63,819 bases of DNA from Bacteroidales bacterium (lineage in GTDB: Bacteria > Bacteroidota > Bacteroidia > Bacteroidales > WCHB1-69): the NCBI GenBank assembly GCA_017651425.1, contig JAGCCZ010000023.1:1-63819 (forward strand). Reading direction: 5' to 3'. Shown in pieces: positions 10,324 to 21,774 of the stretch. Each line of letters starts with the position of its first letter. Within the stretch, counting starts at the first letter, position 1. Position numbers and translations under genes: made by a program. The notes below the pieces were generated by a model, which did no database searches, had not been told where the DNA came from, and saw nothing but the letters and a program-made list of their open reading frames with translations.

Positions 10324-10878
10324 ATGGCAGAAGTCGAACGCAAGTGGTATGTACTCAAGGCCATCACGGGTTCTGAGAAGAAGGTGAAGCAAAACATCGA
10401 GACCGAGGTTGAGCTGAGCCATCTGAAGGAATTTGTGACGAATGTCCTGATACCTACCGAGAAGGTTTTCCACACCACGAAGAACGGCAAGAAGGTCGTG
10501 ACGGAGCGCAATTATTTCCCGAGCTACATTTTTGTAGAGGCGGCGATGACAGGCGAGGTCTTCACGATGTTGCTTGAGGTTCCGGGGGTGTTGGGATTTG
10601 TCGGATGCAAGCACAAGAGCGAACAGCCGACGCCGCTTCGTCCGGCGGAAGTTTCCCGTTTGTTGGGCAAGGTGGATGAGTTGCTCGCGCAAGACGAGTC
10701 GCTGTTGAAGCCCTACCTGGTAGGCGAGGAGGTGAAAGTTATTGACGGACCTTTCAACACCTTCACGGGCGTCATCGAAGAGATCGACACCGAGAAGAAG
10801 AAGCTGAAGATCATGGTGAAGATTTTCGGCCGTAAGACCCCGCTCGAGTTGGGTTTTATGCAAGTTGAAAAAATATAG
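10324..10878 (+). CDS. nusG: Transcription antitermination factor NusG
   Basis: 184 residues. An N-terminal NGN domain beginning 'KWYVLKAITGSEKKV' contacts RNA polymerase, and a C-terminal KOW domain ('GEEVKVIDGPFNTFTGVIEE') binds Rho or S10. It lies in the canonical position between secE and rplK. Bacteroidota also encode UpxY/NusG paralogues in capsule loci; this position and the full KOW mark it as the housekeeping copy. Confidence 0.96.
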   Translation: MAEVERKWYVLKAITGSEKKVKQNIETEVELSHLKEFVTNVLIPTEKVFHTTKNGKKVVTERNYFPSYIFVEAAMTGEVFTMLLEVPGVLGFVGCKHKSEQPTPLRPAEVSRLLGKVDELLAQDESLLKPYLVGEEVKVIDGPFNTFTGVIEEIDTEKKKLKIMVKIFGRKTPLELGFMQVEKI

Positions 10879-10917
10879 TTCCGACATAGTTACAAACAAT
10901 CAAATCAATTCAAAAAA

Positions 10918-11367
10918 ATGGCAAAAGAAGTAGCTGGATTAATTAAGTTACAGATCAAGGGAGGAGCCGCCAACCCGTCACCCCCAGTAGGACCTGCTTT
11001 GGGTTCCAAAGGTGTGAACATCATGGAGTTCTGCAAGCAGTTCAATTCTCGTACACAGGACCTTGCCGGCAAGATCATCCCTGTTGTGATCACGGTCTAT
11101 AAGGACAAGTCCTTCGACTTCATCACAAAGACGCCGCCCGTGGCCGTCCAGATTAAGGAAGCCGCCAAGCTGCAAAAAGGTTCCGGTGAGCCCAATCGTT
11201 CCAAGGTGGGCACGATCACTTGGGACCAGGTGCGCAGCATTGCGGAGCTCAAGATGCCTGACCTGAACTGTTTCGTGCTGGAGTCCGCCATGTCTATGGT
11301 GGCTGGCACAGCTCGCAGCATGGGCGTTGTGGTGAAAGGTGGCCAAAATCCCTTTGAACAAAATTAA
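10918..11367 (+). CDS. rplK: 50S ribosomal protein L11
   Basis: 149 residues. The N-terminal '[20 protein letters not shown]' region carries the conserved Pro-rich loop that contacts EF-G and thiostrepton-class drugs. The C-terminal domain binds 23S rRNA (GTPase-associated centre). Normal length; 24 bp ahead of rplA. Confidence 0.97.
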   Translation: MAKEVAGLIKLQIKGGAANPSPPVGPALGSKGVNIMEFCKQFNSRTQDLAGKIIPVVITVYKDKSFDFITKTPPVAVQIKEAAKLQKGSGEPNRSKVGTITWDQVRSIAELKMPDLNCFVLESAMSMVAGTARSMGVVVKGGQNPFEQN

Positions 11368-11391
11368 TAACAAGTAAAAAACAAAAAACTA

Positions 11392-12087
11392 ATGGCTAAG
11401 ATATCAAAAAAACGCAAAGAGGCTTTTGCTAAATTTGATAAGAGCAAAGTATATGCTCTGCCTGAAGCTATCCAGATGGTGAAGAACATTACCTACACCA
11501 AGTTTGACGCTTCCTTCGACATCGACGTCCGCTTGGGCGTTGACCCCAGGAAGGCCAACCAGATGGTGCGTGGTATCGTGACGCTCCCTCATGGAACGGG
11601 CAAGGTGGTGCGTGTGCTGGCACTCTGCACTCCCGACAAGGAGGAAGAGGCAAAGGCTGCCGGAGCGGACTACGTGGGCTTGGAGGAATACATCGACAAG
11701 ATCAAACAAGGTTGGACCGACATCGATGTGATCATCACCATGCCGAGCGTGATGCCGAAGATTGGTGCTCTCGGTCGTATTTTGGGTCCCCGCGGCTTGA
11801 TGCCCAACCCGAAATCCGGCACCGTGACCATGGAAATTGGCAAGGCCGTCTCTGAAGTGAAGGCCGGTAAGATCGACTTCAAGGTGGACAAGTATGGTAT
11901 CATCCACACCTCCATCGGCAAGAACCGCTTCACGGTGGAACAGCTGACCGAGAACGCCCGTGAGATGATGGGCACGATCATCAAGCTGAAACCGACCTCC
12001 GCGAAAGGCACTTACATCAAGAGCATCTATCTCTCCACGACAATGAGCCCTGGCGTACAAGTGGATCCGAAGTCCGTTACATTATAA
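11392..12087 (+). CDS. rplA: 50S ribosomal protein L1
   Basis: 231 residues, full-length L1 with the characteristic '[19 protein letters not shown]' segment. It forms the mobile L1 stalk that guides E-site tRNA. In other bacteria L1 represses its own operon by binding a leader mRNA mimic of its rRNA site; no such mimic is obvious here. Confidence 0.97.
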   Translation: MAKISKKRKEAFAKFDKSKVYALPEAIQMVKNITYTKFDASFDIDVRLGVDPRKANQMVRGIVTLPHGTGKVVRVLALCTPDKEEEAKAAGADYVGLEEYIDKIKQGWTDIDVIITMPSVMPKIGALGRILGPRGLMPNPKSGTVTMEIGKAVSEVKAGKIDFKVDKYGIIHTSIGKNRFTVEQLTENAREMMGTIIKLKPTSAKGTYIKSIYLSTTMSPGVQVDPKSVTL

Positions 12088-12105
12088 TCTCAAAGTTTAG
12101 TTAGT

Positions 12106-12627
12106 ATGAAAAAAGAACAGAAAAGTCAGATTATCGAAGAAATTGCACAGGACTTGACTAACTATTCCCATGTTTATGTAACCGACATTTCCGGTTTTAC
12201 AGTTAGTACAGTCAATCAGTTGCGCAGATTGTGCAACAAACGCGACGTGAAGTTGAAAGTGGTGAAAAACACCCTGCTCAAGCGCGCTATGGACCAGTGC
12301 GAGTCGGATTATTCAGAACTCTATCCCGTCCTGAACGGTGCAACCTCCATCATGCTCTGCAATACGGGCAATGTGCCCGCCAAGCTGATCAAGGAGTTCC
12401 GCGCCAAGAACGCGAAACCCCTCATCAAGGCGGCTTTCATTGAGGAGACCGTTTATTTGGGAGACGACCAACTGGAGTCCCTCTGCAACATCAAGTCCCG
12501 CGAGGAGTTGATTGGCGACCTCGTCGCATTGCTGCAATCACCCGCCAAGAACGTCATTTCTGCGTTGCAGTCGGGTGGCGGCAAACTGGCCGGCATCGTG
12601 AAAACGCTGTCCGAAAAGGCCGAATAA
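12106..12627 (+). CDS. rplJ: 50S ribosomal protein L10
   Basis: 173 residues. The globular N-terminal part binds 23S rRNA and the C-terminal helix carries the L7/L12 dimers. Only 18 bp separates it from rplA, so no independent leader exists for L10-type autoregulation as in E. coli. rplL follows after 50 bp. Confidence 0.95.
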   Translation: MKKEQKSQIIEEIAQDLTNYSHVYVTDISGFTVSTVNQLRRLCNKRDVKLKVVKNTLLKRAMDQCESDYSELYPVLNGATSIMLCNTGNVPAKLIKEFRAKNAKPLIKAAFIEETVYLGDDQLESLCNIKSREELIGDLVALLQSPAKNVISALQSGGGKLAGIVKTLSEKAE

Positions 12628-12677
12628 CAAATTTAGTAAAAAACAATTTAGTAAAAACATTTTAAAAGAATACAATT

Positions 12678-13055
12678 ATGGCAGATTTGAAAGCATTTGC
12701 AGAACAATTAGTGAACTTGACCGTTAAAGAAGTTAACGAGTTAGCTCAAATTTTGAAGGACGAATACGGCATTGAGCCCGCAGCTGCTGCTGTGGCCGTC
12801 GCCGCTGGTCCTGTCGGTGGTGCCGCCGCCGCCGTCGAAGAGAAGACCGAATTCGACGTTATCTTGAAGGCCGCTGGTGCCCAGAAGCTCCAGGTCGTCA
12901 AGCTCGTGAAGGAACTCACCAGCCTCGGCCTCAAGGAAGCCAAGGAATTGGTTGACAACGCCCCGAAGGCTGTCAAGGAAGGCATCTCCAAGGACGAAGC
13001 CGAATCCCTGAAGAAGTCCCTCGAAGAGGCTGGCGCCGAAGTCGAGATTAAGTAA
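12678..13055 (+). CDS. rplL: 50S ribosomal protein L7/L12
   Basis: 125 residues: N-terminal dimerisation helices, an Ala/Val/Gly-rich hinge (residues ~35-53) and the C-terminal domain with '[19 protein letters not shown]', which recruits translation factors. It forms the ribosomal stalk with L10. A hairpin follows before rpoB. Confidence 0.97.
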   Translation: MADLKAFAEQLVNLTVKEVNELAQILKDEYGIEPAAAAVAVAAGPVGGAAAAVEEKTEFDVILKAAGAQKLQVVKLVKELTSLGLKEAKELVDNAPKAVKEGISKDEAESLKKSLEEAGAEVEIK

Positions 13056-13077
13056 GTTCACTTACACCAATTGCAAT

Positions 13078-13114
13078 AGTACAACACTTCCACCCCGGTG
13101 GAAGTGCTTGTACT
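13078..13114 (+). promoter_or_regulatory. Hairpin between rplL and rpoB (attenuator or processing site)
   Basis: The inner stem CACTTCCA/TGGAAGTG is closed by a short CCCCGG loop, and flanking AGTAC/GTACT bases can extend it across a small internal loop. It lacks a long T run, so partial read-through or RNase processing is likelier than full termination. It sits where E. coli has an attenuator and an RNase III site. Confidence 0.6.
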
Positions 13115-13186
13115 TATTGTTGTATTAAATACCTACTGATTGGTATTCCCCTTAAATCAGTCTTATCTTATTAAAAATCAACAGCC

Positions 13187-16100
13187 TTGGCAACCCAAAA
13201 CAACAAAAGAATAAGCTTTGCGTCCACCAGACCGGTCCCCTATCCTGATTTTCTGGATATCCAACTGAAGTCTTTCCGGGAATTCTTCCAAATTGACACC
13301 GACGCCGAATGTCGCCATGACGAGGGCCTCTATCGTGCGTTTGCCGAGAATTTCCCCATCACGGATGCAAGAGGCAGCTTCGTCCTCGAGTTCCTCGATT
13401 ATTACATCGATGCTCCCCGCTATTCCATGGACGAATGTCTCGAAAGAGGTTTGACATACAGCGTTCCCTTGAAAGCCAAACTGAAACTTTCTTGCAACGA
13501 TGTCGAACACGAGGATTTTGAAACCGTCATTCAAGACGTCTATCTGGGCATGATCCCTTACATGACTCCCAGCGGCACCTTCATCATCAACGGTGCCGAG
13601 CGCGTCGTGGTCTCCCAGCTGCACCGTTCCCCCGGCGTCTTCTTCGGTTTCTCTTACCACACAAACGGAACGCCGCTCTACTCCGCGCGCATCATCCCCT
13701 TCAAGGGCTCATGGATGGAGTTCACCACGGACATCAACAACGTGATGTATGCCTACATCGACAGAAAGAAAAAACTGCCTGTCACGACGTTGTTGCGTGC
13801 CATTGGTTATGAGACCGACAAGGACATCCTGAGCATCTTCGACATTGCGCACGAGGTGAAGGCGACCAAGGCAAACCTTAAGAAATTCCTCGGCGAGAAG
13901 TTCGCCGCCGCCGTGACCAAAACCTGGTATGAAGACTTCGTCGATGACGAGACAGGCGAGGTGGTGAACATCGAGCGTACCGAGGTGATCATCGACCGTG
14001 AAACAGTGTTCGAGAAACAGCATATCAACATGATTGCCGATGCGAACATCAAGACGGTCCTTTTCCACAAGAGCGACGAAAAACAGATCGACTATTCTGT
14101 CATCTTCAACACACTCCAGAAAGACCCGACAAACTCCGGCAAGGAGGCTATCGAGTACATCTATCTGGCGCTCAAGAGCACGGCAGCTCCCGATGAGGAG
14201 ACCGCCCGTGCCACTTTGGAGAAACTTTTCTTCTCCGACAAGAGATACGACCTCGGCGAAGTTGGCCGTTACCGTATCAACAAGAAACTGAATCTCAATA
14301 TCCCGATGGAGACCGGCGTGCTCACCAACGAGGATATCATCTCCATTATCCGTTATTTGATCGAGCTGATCAATTCCAAGACGGAAGTTGATGATATCGA
14401 CCACTTGAGCAACCGTCGTGTCCGTACCGTCGGCGAGCAATTATACAACCAGTTCAGCTTGGGCCTGAACCGTATGGCACGCACCATCAGAGAGAAGATG
14501 AATGTGCGCGATCACGAGCTCTTCGCCCCGGTGGACCTGATCAATGCCAAGACGCTCTCCTCCGTGGTGAACTCTTTCTTCGGCACCAACCAGTTGTCAC
14601 AGTTCATGGACCAGACCAACCCGCTGTCGGAAATCACGCACAAGCGCAGAATCTCCGCCCTCGGTCCTGGCGGTCTGTCCCGTGAACGTGCCGGTTTCGA
14701 AGTGCGTGATGTTCACTACACGCACTACGGCCGTCTCTGTACCATTGAGACCCCTGAAGGTCCGAACATCGGATTGATTTCCTCCCTCTGCGTGTTCGCC
14801 AAGATCAACAACCTCGGTTTCATCGCCACCCCGTATCGTCGCGTGGTCAACGGACAGGTGCAGTTCGACGAACCGCCCATCTTCTTGACCGCCGAAGAGG
14901 AGGACAACATGCGTATTGCGCAGGCCAACACTCCGATGGACGAGAACGGATTCCTTGGCGAGAAGGTGAAAGCGCGCCGTTTGGCCGACTATCCCATCCT
15001 GCCGCGTGAGGAAATCGACTTGATCGACATCGCTCCCAACCAGATTGCCTCCATCGCTGCCTCTTTGATTCCTTTCTTGGAGAACGACGACGCAAACCGT
15101 GCCTTGATGGGCTCCAACATGATGCGCCAGGCCGTTCCTTTGTTGCGTCCCGAAGCTCCTATCGTGGGCACGGGCCTCGAACACCAGGTGGCGGTCGATT
15201 CCCGCGTGGTGCTTGTGGCCGAAGGCAATGGTGTGGTGAAATCTGTCGATGCCACCCACATCGAGATTGACTACGAACGCACGGATACGGAAGCCCTTGT
15301 GAGCTTCGACTCCAATGTGAAGAACTACGAGTTGCTGAAATTCCGCAGAACCAACCAGAACTCTTGTATCAATATGCGCCCCATCGTGGTGAAGGGACAA
15401 AAGGTGAAGAAGGGCGATGTGCTGACGGAAGGTTACGCCACAGAGAACGGCGAGCTGGCTCTCGGACGCAACTTGATGGTGGCTTTCATGCCGTGGAAGG
15501 GATACAACTTCGAGGATGCTGTCGTGATTTCCGAAAAGGCGGTGACCGACGACCTCTATACCTCTATCCATATCGAATCGTTCACCCTTGAGGTGCGTGA
15601 CACCAAGCGCGGTATCGAGGAGTTGACCAATGATATCCCCAACGTCTCCAACGAAGCCACGAAAGACCTCAATGCCGACGGTTTGATCCGTGTGGGTGCC
15701 GAGGTCAACGAAGGCGACATCCTCATCGGTAAGATCACGCCCAAGGGCGAGACTTATCCTACTCCGGAGGAGAAGCTCCTGCGCGCCATCTTCGGCGACA
15801 AGGCCGGCGACGTGAAGGATGCCTCCCTCAAGGCTCCTCCATCCATGAAGGGCGTGGTCATCGGTGCCAAGTCCCTTTCCCGCATTGTGAAGGACCGCAA
15901 GTCCAAGGCAAAGGACAAGGACCTCACCAAGGAGATCGAAGACAAGTACCAGGTCGAGTTCGACCGTTTGCACGAAGTGGCGGTGTCCAAGTTGTACAAG
16001 GTGCTCGAAGGCAAGATTGCCCACAATATCCATGACAATGCCAAGAATGTGGTTGTGCCCAAGGGCGCCAAATTCTCCCAGAAGTTGCTCAATACGGTTG

Positions 16101-16987
16101 ATTTCACAACGGTGACGGTTTCGAAATGGACCAACGATGCGAAGATTAACCTGATTGTGGCTGAGATTATCCGCAATTACTTGGTGAAGGTTCGTGACAT
16201 CACGGCGCGCAAGACGCGTGAGGTGTTCGACGCCACCATCGGCACGGAGCTGCCAGCCGGCATCGTGCAAATGGCCAAGGTCTATATCGCCAATGCCCGT
16301 AAACTCCGCATCGGTGACAAGATGGCAGGTCGTCACGGCAACAAGGGTTGTGTCGCCAAGATTGTGAAACAGGAGGATCTTCCCTTCCTGGCCGATGGTC
16401 GTCCCGTTGACGTGGTGCTTAACCCGCTGGGTGTGCCTTCCCGTATGAACTTGGGTCAGATTTACGAAACTGTCCTTGCGTGGGCCGGCAAAAAGTTGGG
16501 TTGCAAGTTCGCCACCCCGATCTTCGACGGTGCCAGCATTGACCAAATCAACGACTACATGCGTCAAGCCGGACTTCCCGAAAATGGCAGCACACAACTG
16601 TATGACGGTGAAACCGGCGAGCCGTTCCATCAGAAAGCCACGGTGGGTTACATCTATTACTTGAAACTCCACCACATGGTTGACGACAAGATGCATGCCC
16701 GTTCCATTGGACCGTATTCCCTCATCACACAACAGCCGCTCGGTGGTAAAGCCCAATTCGGCGGTCAGCGTTTCGGTGAGATGGAGGTGTGGGCCATCGA
16801 GGCCTACGGCGCATCCAATGTGCTGCAAGAGATCCTCACCGTCAAGTCCGACGACGTGATGGGCAGAGCGAAAACATACGAGTCCATCGTGAAGGGTGAC
16901 AATATGCCGATGTCCGGCATTCCCGAGTCTTTCAACGTCTTGGTGAATGAACTTCGCGGCTTGGCCCTCGACATTAAATTCGAATAA
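13187..16987 (+). CDS. rpoB: DNA-directed RNA polymerase subunit beta
   Basis: 1,266 residues, collinear with Bacteroidales RpoB throughout. The rifampicin pocket ('[19 protein letters not shown]', near residue 470) has the wild-type residues at the sites of common resistance changes. The C-terminal '[20 protein letters not shown]'-like block is present (here AIE). The start is TTG at 13187: an in-frame stop lies 15 bp upstream and the next in-frame ATG is far inside a conserved region. Transcribed with rplL across a hairpin; rpoC follows after 24 bp. Confidence 0.97.
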   Translation: MATQNNKRISFASTRPVPYPDFLDIQLKSFREFFQIDTDAECRHDEGLYRAFAENFPITDARGSFVLEFLDYYIDAPRYSMDECLERGLTYSVPLKAKLKLSCNDVEHEDFETVIQDVYLGMIPYMTPSGTFIINGAERVVVSQLHRSPGVFFGFSYHTNGTPLYSARIIPFKGSWMEFTTDINNVMYAYIDRKKKLPVTTLLRAIGYETDKDILSIFDIAHEVKATKANLKKFLGEKFAAAVTKTWYEDFVDDETGEVVNIERTEVIIDRETVFEKQHINMIADANIKTVLFHKSDEKQIDYSVIFNTLQKDPTNSGKEAIEYIYLALKSTAAPDEETARATLEKLFFSDKRYDLGEVGRYRINKKLNLNIPMETGVLTNEDIISIIRYLIELINSKTEVDDIDHLSNRRVRTVGEQLYNQFSLGLNRMARTIREKMNVRDHELFAPVDLINAKTLSSVVNSFFGTNQLSQFMDQTNPLSEITHKRRISALGPGGLSRERAGFEVRDVHYTHYGRLCTIETPEGPNIGLISSLCVFAKINNLGFIATPYRRVVNGQVQFDEPPIFLTAEEEDNMRIAQANTPMDENGFLGEKVKARRLADYPILPREEIDLIDIAPNQIASIAASLIPFLENDDANRALMGSNMMRQAVPLLRPEAPIVGTGLEHQVAVDSRVVLVAEGNGVVKSVDATHIEIDYERTDTEALVSFDSNVKNYELLKFRRTNQNSCINMRPIVVKGQKVKKGDVLTEGYATENGELALGRNLMVAFMPWKGYNFEDAVVISEKAVTDDLYTSIHIESFTLEVRDTKRGIEELTNDIPNVSNEATKDLNADGLIRVGAEVNEGDILIGKITPKGETYPTPEEKLLRAIFGDKAGDVKDASLKAPPSMKGVVIGAKSLSRIVKDRKSKAKDKDLTKEIEDKYQVEFDRLHEVAVSKLYKVLEGKIAHNIHDNAKNVVVPKGAKFSQKLLNTVDFTTVTVSKWTNDAKINLIVAEIIRNYLVKVRDITARKTREVFDATIGTELPAGIVQMAKVYIANARKLRIGDKMAGRHGNKGCVAKIVKQEDLPFLADGRPVDVVLNPLGVPSRMNLGQIYETVLAWAGKKLGCKFATPIFDGASIDQINDYMRQAGLPENGSTQLYDGETGEPFHQKATVGYIYYLKLHHMVDDKMHARSIGPYSLITQQPLGGKAQFGGQRFGEMEVWAIEAYGASNVLQEILTVKSDDVMGRAKTYESIVKGDNMPMSGIPESFNVLVNELRGLALDIKFE

Positions 16988-17011
16988 GTCAATATAAAGA
17001 TATTGTAGATC

Positions 17012-20000
17012 ATGGCTCTTAGAAAAGACAACAATACAAGAAAGGAATTTCAAAAAATCACCATCAGCCTGGCGTCCCCGGAAACCATTCTGGAGCAGTC
17101 GCACGGCGAGGTCCTGAAGCCGGAAACCATCAACTACAGGACCTACAAGCCTGAGCGTGATGGTCTTTTCTGCGAAAAGATCTTCGGACCCACCAAGGAC
17201 TGGGAATGCCACTGCGGGAAGTATAAGAGAATCCGCTACAAAGGCATCATCTGCGACCGTTGTGGCGTGGAAGTCACTGAACGCAAGGTGCGTCGTGAGC
17301 GTATGGGTCACATCCAACTGGTGGTGCCCGTCGCCCATATTTGGTTCTTCAAGTCCCTGCCTAACAAGATAGGCGCTCTCTTGGGACTTACATCCAAGGA
17401 AATCGATGCGATCATCTATTATGAGAAATACATCGTTATCCAACCTGGCATGGCTGAGAGCGAGAAGGTCAAGTTCAAGGCTTTGCTCACGGAAGAGGAG
17501 TATTTTGAGATTGCCGAGAACATCCCGGCTGAGAACCGCATGCTTGAGGACAATGATCCCAACAAGTTCATTGCCAAGATGGGTGCGGAGGCCCTGTACG
17601 ACTTGCTCTGCAAGGTTGACCTCGATGCCGAGTCATATGAGTTGCGCGACCGCGCCAACCGGGAGACCTCTCAGCAGCGTAAGAAAGACCTGCTGAAGCG
17701 TCTGCATGTTTTTGAAGCTTTCCGTGACAGCCGCAAGCGCGCGGAAAACCGTCCCGAGTGGATGATTGTCAAGATTGTGCCGGTCATCCCGCCCGAGTTG
17801 CGCCCCTTGGTGCCCCTCGATGGTGGACGTTTCGCCACCTCCGACCTCAACGATCTCTACCGTCGTGTCATCATCCGCAACAACCGCCTTAAGAGACTCA
17901 TCGAGATCAAGGCGCCGGATGTCATCATGCGTAATGAGAAGCGTATGTTGCAGGAGGCTGTGGACTCCCTGTTCGACAATTCCAAGAAATCCAGCGCGGT
18001 GAAGACAGAGTCCAACCGTGCCCTCAAATCCCTTTCCGACAGTTTGAAAGGTAAACAAGGACGTTTCCGTCAGAACCTGTTGGGTAAGCGTGTTGACTAT
18101 TCTGGCCGTTCCGTCATCGTGGTCGGTCCCGACTTGCACCTCAACGAGTGCGGTCTGCCGAAAGACATGGCTGCCGAGCTGTTCAAGCCCTTTGTCATCC
18201 GTAAGATTCTTGAAAGAGGTATCGTGAAGACGGTCAAGTCCGCCAAGAAGATTGTGGATCGCAAGGATCCCGTTGTGTATGAGATTTTGGAGAACATTCT
18301 GAAGGGTCACCCTGTGTTGTTGAACCGTGCTCCTACGCTGCACCGACTCGGTATCCAGGCTTTCCAGCCCCGTTTGGTGGAAGGTAAGGCTATCCGTTTG
18401 CACCCGTTGTGCTGTACGGCTTTCAACGCTGACTTCGACGGTGACCAGATGGCTGTTCACGTGCCCCTCGGCAACGCTGCCATCATGGAGGCGCAGATGC
18501 TGATGATGGCCTCCCACAACATCCTTAATCCGGCCAACGGTGCCCCTGTGACCGTCCCTTCTCAGGACATGGTCCTCGGACTTTACTATATCACCAAGGA
18601 ACTCCCTTCCACCCCGGACCACGCCGTTCAGGGCGAGGGTCGTATTTTCTACGGTCCCGAGGAGGTGATGATTGCCTATAATGAGAAAAAGGTACATCTC
18701 AACGCCAAGATCAAGTGCCGTGTCGATATCGACGGCAACGGCACCATGAAAATTATGGATACCACTGTCGGTCGTGTGATGTTCAACCAGGTTGTGCCCA
18801 AGGAGTATGGCTACATCAACATGTTGCTGACCAAGAAGGCACTCCGTGACATCATCGGCGATGTGCTGCACAAGTGCGGCAACAAGGTTTGTACGGAATT
18901 CCTCGACAACATCATGAGTCTTGGTTACCGTATGGCATACGAAGGAGGTCTTTCCTTCAACTTGGGTGATGTTATCATTCCGGCCTCTAAGCCGAAACTG
19001 ATTGAAGAAGCCAATGCCCAGATCGATGAGATCACGATGAACTATAACATGGGTTTCATCACGAACACGGAGCGTTACAACCAGGTCGTTGACGTGTGGT
19101 CGCAGTGCAATGCCCGTCTCTCAAAAATCCTGATCAAGGAGATTGAGGAGGACCGTCAGGGCTTCAACCCCGTACACATGATGCGTGACTCCGGAGCTCG
19201 TGGATCTGCCGAGCAGATTCGTCAGCTTTCCGGCATGCGTGGCTTGATGGCCAAGCCGAGTAAGGCTGGATCTACCGGAGGTGAAATCATTGAGAACCCG
19301 ATTCTGTCCAACTTCAAGGAAGGCCTTTCTGTGCAAGAGTACTTCATCTCCACGCACGGTGCCCGTAAGGGTTTGGCCGATACCGCTTTGAAGACCGCTG
19401 ACGCAGGTTACTTGACCCGTCGTCTGGTCGATGTTTCCCATGATGTCATCATCACTGAGGAAGACTGTGGTACATTGCGCGGCATGACCGTCGGTGCCAT
19501 GAAGAAGAACGACGAGGTCGTCGAGTCCCTCTATGACCGTCTGCTGGGCCGTGTCACCCTCCACGATGTCTATCATCCTCAGACAGGTGAGTTGATTATC
19601 AAGGCCGGCGAGGAGTTGACGGAAGAGTATTGCAAGATCATTGAAGAATCTCCCATCGAGGAGGTGGAAATCCGTTCCGTCCCGACTTGCGAAGCCAAGC
19701 ACGGTATATGCCAAAAGTGCTATGGCCGCAACTTGGCCACGGGCAAGATGGTTCAGATCGGTGAGGCTGTCGGCGTGATTGCAGCACAGTCCATCGGTGA
19801 GCCGGGTACGCAGCTGACCTTGCGTACATTCCACGTCGGTGGTGTCGCTGGTAACGTGGCTGCCAACAGCTCTATCCAAGCCACCTATGACGGTATCCTC
19901 AGTATCGATGAGCTCCGTGCCTTGCAAAAAACCGATGCTTTGGGACAAAACTACTACAAGGTTATCGGACGTACTGCAGAAATCAAGATTATCGATGTCA

Positions 20001-21298
20001 AAACAGGCATCGCGTTGGCCTCCGCCAATGTGCCGTACGGCTCTAACCTCTATTTCAAGCATGGCGACTCCATCAAGAAGGGCGACCTGATTGCCGATTG
20101 GGATCCGTTCAATGCCGTCATCCTTTCCGACGTTGCCGGTAAGGTTGTTTACAATGACATCATCGAAGGTGTCACCTACCGTGTCGAGACTGACGAGCAG
20201 ACCAATATCCACGACAAGGTCATCATTGAGAGCCGTCTCAAGACCAAGAACCCGAGCATCTCCATTGTTGACGAGCATGACAACCTTATCAAGAGCTTTG
20301 ACGTGCCTGTGGGTGCCCGTCTCTCTGTCGAGGAGGGTCAGGTGATCGACTCTGGTGAAATTCTGGTCAAGATTCTGCGTTCCTTCGGTAAGTCTGGCGA
20401 TATCACGGGCGGTCTGCCGCGCGTGACCGAGCTGTTCGAGGCCCGTAACCCGTCCGACCCCGCCGTGGTTTCCGAAATCGACGGTGTGGTCTCCTTCGAG
20501 AAGAAGCTCAAACGTGGTAACCGTGTGGTTCGCATCACGCCGAGAAACGACGACGGTGAAGGCGCCAAGACCTATCTCATCCCGACGTCCAAGCAGATTT
20601 TGGCCCAGGAGAACGACTTCGTCAAGGCCGGTACTCCGTTGTCCGAAGGTTCCTTGACACCGGTGGACATCCTCAATATCAAGGGTGCCCAGAAGGTTCA
20701 GGAGTACATCATCAACGAGATCCAGGAGGTCTATCGCCTGCAAGGTGTGAAGATCAACGACAAGCACTTCGAGGTCATTGTGCGTCAGATGATGCGCAAG
20801 ATGGAAATCGAGGATCCGGGCGACACGAAGTTCCTCCAGGGTGAGCTGATCAACAAGATTGACTTCCAGGATGAGAACGACATGATTTGGGACAAGAAGG
20901 TTGTGGAAGATCCCGGCGATTCCGACGAGGTGCGCAAGGGTCAGATTATCACGGCCAAGAAACTCCGCGATGTAAACTCCATCCTCAAGCGCAAGGACAT
21001 GAAGCTTGTTCAGGTGCGCGATGCGCGTACGGCCACAGGTAAACCCATCCTGCAAGGTATCACCCGCGCCTCCCTGCAGACACACAGCTTCATCTCTGCC
21101 GCCTCCTTCCAGGAGACGACCAAGGTGCTGACAGAGGCTGCCATCAACGCCAAGACAGACGACTTGATTGGTATGAAGGAGAATGTCATCGTGGGGCAGA
21201 AGATCCCCGCTGGCACCGGTATCCGTGCATACCAACATGTCCAAGTCGGCTCCAAGGAGGAATACGCCTCCCTAATGGCCTCCAAGGAAGAGGAATAA
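17012..21298 (+). CDS. rpoC: DNA-directed RNA polymerase subunit beta'
   Basis: 1,428 residues. The N-terminal zinc site is 'CHCGKYK...CDRCG' (near residues 66-88). The catalytic NADFDGDQM has Mg-binding Asp at 474, 476 and 478, and the bridge/trigger helices include '[21 protein letters not shown]'. A second zinc-binding cluster is '[18 protein letters not shown]'. Full length, ATG start. Confidence 0.98.
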   Translation: MALRKDNNTRKEFQKITISLASPETILEQSHGEVLKPETINYRTYKPERDGLFCEKIFGPTKDWECHCGKYKRIRYKGIICDRCGVEVTERKVRRERMGHIQLVVPVAHIWFFKSLPNKIGALLGLTSKEIDAIIYYEKYIVIQPGMAESEKVKFKALLTEEEYFEIAENIPAENRMLEDNDPNKFIAKMGAEALYDLLCKVDLDAESYELRDRANRETSQQRKKDLLKRLHVFEAFRDSRKRAENRPEWMIVKIVPVIPPELRPLVPLDGGRFATSDLNDLYRRVIIRNNRLKRLIEIKAPDVIMRNEKRMLQEAVDSLFDNSKKSSAVKTESNRALKSLSDSLKGKQGRFRQNLLGKRVDYSGRSVIVVGPDLHLNECGLPKDMAAELFKPFVIRKILERGIVKTVKSAKKIVDRKDPVVYEILENILKGHPVLLNRAPTLHRLGIQAFQPRLVEGKAIRLHPLCCTAFNADFDGDQMAVHVPLGNAAIMEAQMLMMASHNILNPANGAPVTVPSQDMVLGLYYITKELPSTPDHAVQGEGRIFYGPEEVMIAYNEKKVHLNAKIKCRVDIDGNGTMKIMDTTVGRVMFNQVVPKEYGYINMLLTKKALRDIIGDVLHKCGNKVCTEFLDNIMSLGYRMAYEGGLSFNLGDVIIPASKPKLIEEANAQIDEITMNYNMGFITNTERYNQVVDVWSQCNARLSKILIKEIEEDRQGFNPVHMMRDSGARGSAEQIRQLSGMRGLMAKPSKAGSTGGEIIENPILSNFKEGLSVQEYFISTHGARKGLADTALKTADAGYLTRRLVDVSHDVIITEEDCGTLRGMTVGAMKKNDEVVESLYDRLLGRVTLHDVYHPQTGELIIKAGEELTEEYCKIIEESPIEEVEIRSVPTCEAKHGICQKCYGRNLATGKMVQIGEAVGVIAAQSIGEPGTQLTLRTFHVGGVAGNVAANSSIQATYDGILSIDELRALQKTDALGQNYYKVIGRTAEIKIIDVKTGIALASANVPYGSNLYFKHGDSIKKGDLIADWDPFNAVILSDVAGKVVYNDIIEGVTYRVETDEQTNIHDKVIIESRLKTKNPSISIVDEHDNLIKSFDVPVGARLSVEEGQVIDSGEILVKILRSFGKSGDITGGLPRVTELFEARNPSDPAVVSEIDGVVSFEKKLKRGNRVVRITPRNDDGEGAKTYLIPTSKQILAQENDFVKAGTPLSEGSLTPVDILNIKGAQKVQEYIINEIQEVYRLQGVKINDKHFEVIVRQMMRKMEIEDPGDTKFLQGELINKIDFQDENDMIWDKKVVEDPGDSDEVRKGQIITAKKLRDVNSILKRKDMKLVQVRDARTATGKPILQGITRASLQTHSFISAASFQETTKVLTEAAINAKTDDLIGMKENVIVGQKIPAGTGIRAYQHVQVGSKEEYASLMASKEEE

Positions 21299-21334
21299 GA
21301 TTCAGATTATTTATCAAGTATATTGTAAACCATT

Positions 21335-21631
21335 ATGCCAGAACAGAAATTAGACATCAATTTGCCGGAAGAGGTGGCCAAAGGCACCTACTCCAACCTC
21401 GCCATCATTTCTCATTCCAACAGCGAGTTCATCATTGATTTCGCTTCCATGATGCCGGGTGTCAACAAGGGCAATGTCTGCTCTCGTATCATTATGACTC
21501 CTCAGAATGCCAAGCGCCTACTGATGGCTCTCTCCGAAAACATCTCCAAGTTTGAGCAGCAGAACGGCGTTATCGTCGATCAACAGCAGGGCCCCATTCC
21601 GCCCATGATGAACGGCGGAGCCTTGGCATAG
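21335..21631 (+). CDS. DUF3467 family protein
   Basis: 98 residues, matching the small DUF3467 family that lies directly after rpoC in many Bacteroidota. Conserved features seen are 'YSNLAIISHSNSEFIIDF' and 'RIIMTPQNAKRLLMAL', with a Pro/Gly-rich tail. Function is unknown. The fixed position after rpoC and the shared terminator suggest a role near RNA polymerase or ribosome synthesis, but this is inference. Confidence 0.85.
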   Translation: MPEQKLDINLPEEVAKGTYSNLAIISHSNSEFIIDFASMMPGVNKGNVCSRIIMTPQNAKRLLMALSENISKFEQQNGVIVDQQQGPIPPMMNGGALA

Positions 21632-21703
21632 TTGTGCGTGTGTTTTTCACGAACGAAATTTATGCGAAAAACGTTCAATTCTTTTAAACTATAAATTGCG
21701 ACA

Positions 21704-21730
21704 GGGTGGGGCATTCGCCCCACCTTTTTT
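21704..21730 (+). terminator. Terminator of the secE-rpoC-DUF3467 operon
   Basis: An 8-bp GC stem (GGTGGGGC/GCCCCACC) with an ATTC loop is followed directly by six T residues. Confidence 0.92.
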
Positions 21731-21774
21731 ACAAATGTCCGACGATGTCTTCGGAATAGCGGCCCAAGAGATTT

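Noticed and set aside
14597..17443. Long antisense frame opposite rpoB and rpoC
   Set aside because: Caused by strong codon bias in the sense genes; His/Val/Leu-rich translation without domains, crossing two conserved genes.
19121..21244. Long antisense frame opposite rpoC
   Set aside because: Same codon-bias shadow; no motif or promoter.
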